Translations under genes and position numbers: made by a program
Shown: piece after piece, positions 61,290-64,000 of the stretch
Layout: every line of letters starts with the position of its first letter
Position numbering within the stretch: the stretch's first letter is position 1
The notes under the pieces: generated by a model
Database searches by the model: none
Seen by the model: only the letters and a program-made list of their open reading frames with translations
What the model was told of the DNA's origin: nothing
Source: Christiangramia salexigens
Lineage (GTDB): Bacteria > Bacteroidota > Bacteroidia > Flavobacteriales > Flavobacteriaceae
DNA length: 64,000 bases
Direction of reading: 5' to 3'
Assembly: GCF_001889005.1 (NCBI RefSeq)
Contig: NZ_CP018153.1
Coordinates: forward strand, 2,390,501-2,454,500

Positions 61290-62924
61290 ATGAAAAATAT
61301 AAATCCGACCGGGACTAAAGCCTGGAAAGAACTGGAAAAGCATTTTAAGGAAATAGAAAACGAACATATGCGAGATATGTTCAAAAATGATGAGGAGCGC
61401 GCTGAAAAGTTCAATATTCAGTGGGAGGATTTCTATTTAGATTATAGTAAGAACAGGTTCAACGAAAAGACGCGTGATCTTTTAATGCAGCTTGCTGAAG
61501 AATGTGAACTTAAGGAGGCTATTAATAGCTATTTTTCGGGTGTTTCCATCAATCAAACTGAGAACAGACCTGTATTACATACCGCGCTTCGTTCAGCTAA
61601 GGATTCTGAGGTAAATGTTGAGGGAGCCAATGTCATCCCTGAAGTTGAAGAGGTGAAAACAAAGATCAGGAACTTTAGTGAAGAGATTATAGGCGGAGAC
61701 CGTAAAGGTTATACGGGGAAAGCATTTACCGATGTGGTTAATATCGGTATTGGAGGCTCTGACCTTGGGCCGGTAATGGTAACCGACAGTTTAAGATACT
61801 ATAAAAATCATCTGAACCTTCATTTTATATCTAATGTAGATGGAGATCATGTTCACGATACCATACAGGATCTTAATCCCGAAACAACATTATTCGTTAT
61901 AGTTTCCAAAACCTTTACTACTATGGAGACCATTTCCAACGCGACTACGGTAAGGGAGTGGTTTTTAAAATCTGTGCCGGAAGAAGAAGTGTCCAAACAT
62001 TTTGTGGCTGTTTCTACAAATTTGGAAGAAGTTGAATCTTTCGGAATTGCCCGTGAAAATATCTTCCCGATGTGGGATTGGGTTGGAGGTCGTTTCTCTC
62101 TATGGAGTGCTGTTGGGCTTTCTATAAGTTTGGCTATAGGTTACGAGAACTTTCAGTCTTTGTTGCAAGGCGCTCATAAAATGGATGTTCATTTTAGGGA
62201 CTCAGAATTCGAGAATAATTTACCTGTACAATTAGCAATGCTAAGTATTTGGTATAATAACTTTTTTAGAGCAGAAAGTGAAGCTGTGATCCCTTATACC
62301 CAATATCTGGATAAATTTCCATCTTACCTTCAGCAGGCGATAATGGAAAGTAATGGTAAAAGTATAGACAGAAATGGTGATAAGGTGAATTATGAAACTG
62401 GTACTATTATCTGGGGGGAGCCCGGAACTAATTCACAGCATGCATTTTTCCAACTAATTCATCAGGGAACTAAACTTATTCCAGCCGATTTCATTGGTTT
62501 TAAAAAGTCCCTGTTTGGAGATAAGGATCATCATGATAAGTTAATGGCCAATTATTTTGCACAAACCGAAGCTTTGTTGAATGGAAAGAGCGAAGCCGAG
62601 GTGGAGGAAGATCTCAAAAATAAGGGGCTTAGCCAGGAGGAAATCGATAAGATAAAAGCATTTAAAGTATTTGAAGGTAATAAACCTACAAATACAATTT
62701 TAGTAGATAAATTAACTCCGGAGAGTATGGGGAAGCTTATCGCTTTATATGAGCATAAGATCTTTGTTCAGGGAGTAATCTGGAATATTTTTAGTTATGA
62801 TCAATGGGGTGTGGAATTAGGAAAGCAACTTGCTAACAAAATACTTGAGGAATTCGCAACGAAAGAGGTGGTTAACCATGATTCTTCTACTAAAAAACTA
62901 TTAAAATTTTACATTCAGAATTAA
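61290..62924 (+). CDS. pgi: Glucose-6-phosphate isomerase
   Basis: Interconverts glucose-6-phosphate and fructose-6-phosphate. The 544-residue protein has the family segments VVNIGIGGSDLGPVMVTD, VDGDHVHDTIQDL, SKTFTTMETISNA and the catalytic GEPGTNSQHAFFQLIHQG. It starts one base after the M23 gene stops, in the unit DUF3108-TDO-M23-pgi, and is followed by a terminator at 62958. Confidence 0.97.
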   Translation: MKNINPTGTKAWKELEKHFKEIENEHMRDMFKNDEERAEKFNIQWEDFYLDYSKNRFNEKTRDLLMQLAEECELKEAINSYFSGVSINQTENRPVLHTALRSAKDSEVNVEGANVIPEVEEVKTKIRNFSEEIIGGDRKGYTGKAFTDVVNIGIGGSDLGPVMVTDSLRYYKNHLNLHFISNVDGDHVHDTIQDLNPETTLFVIVSKTFTTMETISNATTVREWFLKSVPEEEVSKHFVAVSTNLEEVESFGIARENIFPMWDWVGGRFSLWSAVGLSISLAIGYENFQSLLQGAHKMDVHFRDSEFENNLPVQLAMLSIWYNNFFRAESEAVIPYTQYLDKFPSYLQQAIMESNGKSIDRNGDKVNYETGTIIWGEPGTNSQHAFFQLIHQGTKLIPADFIGFKKSLFGDKDHHDKLMANYFAQTEALLNGKSEAEVEEDLKNKGLSQEEIDKIKAFKVFEGNKPTNTILVDKLTPESMGKLIALYEHKIFVQGVIWNIFSYDQWGVELGKQLANKILEEFATKEVVNHDSSTKKLLKFYIQN

Positions 62925-62957
62925 TTAACAGATTGTTAAAAACCTGTTAGTAGTTTT

Positions 62958-62988
62958 AAAGTGCCTGAAATCAGGCACTTTCTTTTTT
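62958..62988 (+). terminator. Terminator of pgi
   Basis: GTGCCTG/CAGGCAC with a 4-base loop, extended by AAA/TTT pairs, followed by a T-rich run. It ends the DUF3108 to pgi unit. Confidence 0.85.
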
Positions 62989-63109
62989 GTCGTAGTTTTG
63001 GCGTGGCAGAATGTTAAAGTTAAAAACCTTAACGCTCCGATAATCTTGGAAGCCGAGGAATTTGCTTTTTTTGCTGCGAACCTTTAATCAAAACAAACTT
63101 TTTTAAAAA

Positions 63110-64000
63110 ATGAGGAAATTATTACTGCTAGCAATGCTATTGGCATCTGCTACAATTTTTGCTCAAGGAACAGTTACCGGTACGGTAATGGATTCTGACA
63201 TGAATGGGCCACTACCCGGAGCTACTGTTATGGTACCCGGCACTAACGTAGGGACTACCACAGACTTTGACGGGAAATTTTCATTGAAAGTTGACCGTGC
63301 TTCGGGAAAGATCGAAGTAAGCTTTGTAGGTTATGAATCGAAAACATTAAACTTTGCAGTTCCAACCGGTGGAACTCAGGATTTGGGTGAAATCGTACTT
63401 TCTCCAGATGCAGATGCTTTAGATGAGATCGTAATTACTACTTTCTCCCTTGCTATAGATCGTAAGACACCTGTAGCAGTTTCTAACATTAGTGCAGCAG
63501 AGATCGAAACTAAGATCGGTAACCAGGAATTTCCTGAAGTTTTAAAATCTACACCGGGGGTTTATGCCAACAAAGCCGGAGGTGGTTTTGGTGATGCAGA
63601 GCTTCGTATGAGAGGTTTTGAAGGTGAGAACATTGCAGTAATGATCAATGGTGTTCCTGTTAACGACATGGAAAATGGACGTGTATACTGGAGTAACTGG
63701 GCTGGTCTTTCTGATGTTACAAAAAGAATGCAGACGCAAAGAGGACTTGGTGCAGCTAAAGTTGCAGTGCCTTCCATAGGTGGAACCGTTAATATCGTAA
63801 CAAAATCTACCGATGCTAAAAAAGGTGGTAACATATATGCTGCTACCGGAAATGACGGTTATACCAAGTTTGGTGCTACCGTTTCTACCGGACTAAGCGA
63901 AAATGGTCTTGCTGCTACTGTTTCTGCTTCAAAAACAACCGGAGACGGATATGTAAATGGAACAGAATTTACAGGATACAGCTACTTCGTGAATGTTGCT
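63110..64000 (+). CDS. TonB-dependent receptor, 5' part (runs off the window)
   Basis: Open to the window edge (297 codons). Signal peptide (MRKLLLLAMLLASATIFAQ), carboxypeptidase-regulatory-like domain (about 20-100, GTVTGTVMDSDMNGPLPGAT and GYESKTLNF), then the TonB plug (about 115-235) with LRMRGFEGENIAVMINGVP, GLGAAKVAVPSIGGTVNIVTK and the start of a barrel. The SusC-type signature (GYG...TGAV) is absent, so it may not be a SusC-like sugar receptor. The 185 bases upstream contain the pgi terminator and no clear promoter. Confidence 0.93.
   Translation, partial: MRKLLLLAMLLASATIFAQGTVTGTVMDSDMNGPLPGATVMVPGTNVGTTTDFDGKFSLKVDRASGKIEVSFVGYESKTLNFAVPTGGTQDLGEIVLSPDADALDEIVITTFSLAIDRKTPVAVSNISAAEIETKIGNQEFPEVLKSTPGVYANKAGGGFGDAELRMRGFEGENIAVMINGVPVNDMENGRVYWSNWAGLSDVTKRMQTQRGLGAAKVAVPSIGGTVNIVTKSTDAKKGGNIYAATGNDGYTKFGATVSTGLSENGLAATVSASKTTGDGYVNGTEFTGYSYFVNVA

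Noticed and set aside
63110..64000. SusC-type polysaccharide receptor
   Set aside because: The SusC signature after the N-terminal domain is missing and no susD is visible, although the window ends before it could appear.

Overview
The window is a gene-dense stretch of chromosome (about 58 protein genes plus one tRNA) from a member of the Bacteroidetes, most likely a marine Flavobacteriaceae close to Gramella/Christiangramia. The supports are: an AT-rich sequence with few Shine-Dalgarno motifs, many promoters of the Bacteroidetes type (TTG/TTTG, 17-20 bases, TAnnTTTG), several TonB-dependent receptors with an N-terminal carboxypeptidase-regulatory-like domain, an eukaryote-like long IleRS, a DksA-like protein without its zinc cysteines, and a HemJ-type heme pathway. 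The genus is an inference from general resemblance. I see no insertion sequence, prophage, CRISPR array or rRNA.

Layout. 1-5990: a minus-strand heme operon hemA-hemC-hemD-hemE-hemF-hemB, tightly packed and ending in a strong hairpin. 6060-10224, plus: an AraC-type regulator divergent from hemA, a ThuA-like protein, hemH and a MATE exporter. 10287-16266, plus: a sortilin-like beta-propeller protein, hemJ, an orphan sensor kinase and an enoyl-CoA hydratase. Together with the first operon this covers glutamyl-tRNA to protoheme except hemL. 16325-20762: radical SAM protein, HD hydrolase, acyltransferase, bacilliredoxin and a DjlA-like co-chaperone.

20295-28206 is a metal-homeostasis island. It holds a TonB receptor with a thioredoxin-like partner (minus), a divergent DtxR/MntR-type repressor plus ZIP transporter (plus), feoA-feoB and a 49-residue Cys-rich FeoB-associated protein (minus), and a SCO-type protein. 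A 16-bp inverted repeat sits between the divergent promoters. 28207-32580: site-2 protease RseP, tRNA-Asn, and a PiT phosphate transporter fused to a PhoU-like tail. 32615-35180: macrodomain protein, nicotinate phosphoribosyltransferase and nicotinamidase, an NAD-salvage unit. 35177-40694: an outer-membrane-like protein, glutamate dehydrogenase, RecO and a heme-receptor-like TonB protein.

41309-46443: ileS, a DksA-like regulator, an exported beta-rich protein and lspA. 46440-51227, minus: a two-component pair, then 5-formyl-THF cyclo-ligase with an AspA/AstE-like zinc hydrolase, RimK ligase and a retropepsin-like protein. 51384-55400: uvrC and a patatin/barrel protein. 55581-58005: tyrosine catabolism (hmgA, 4-hydroxyphenylpyruvate dioxygenase). 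58307-62924: DUF3108, tryptophan dioxygenase, M23 lipoprotein peptidase and pgi. At 63110 a further TonB-dependent receptor begins and runs off the end of the window.

The most notable sequence-level observations are the GIHH form of the IleRS HIGH motif (a signature linked to mupirocin hyper-resistance), the putative metal operator between the TonB receptor and the DtxR-type gene, the RimK/retropepsin/AspA-like cluster, the HxC variant of the M23 zinc site, and the Cys-rich insert in ferrochelatase.
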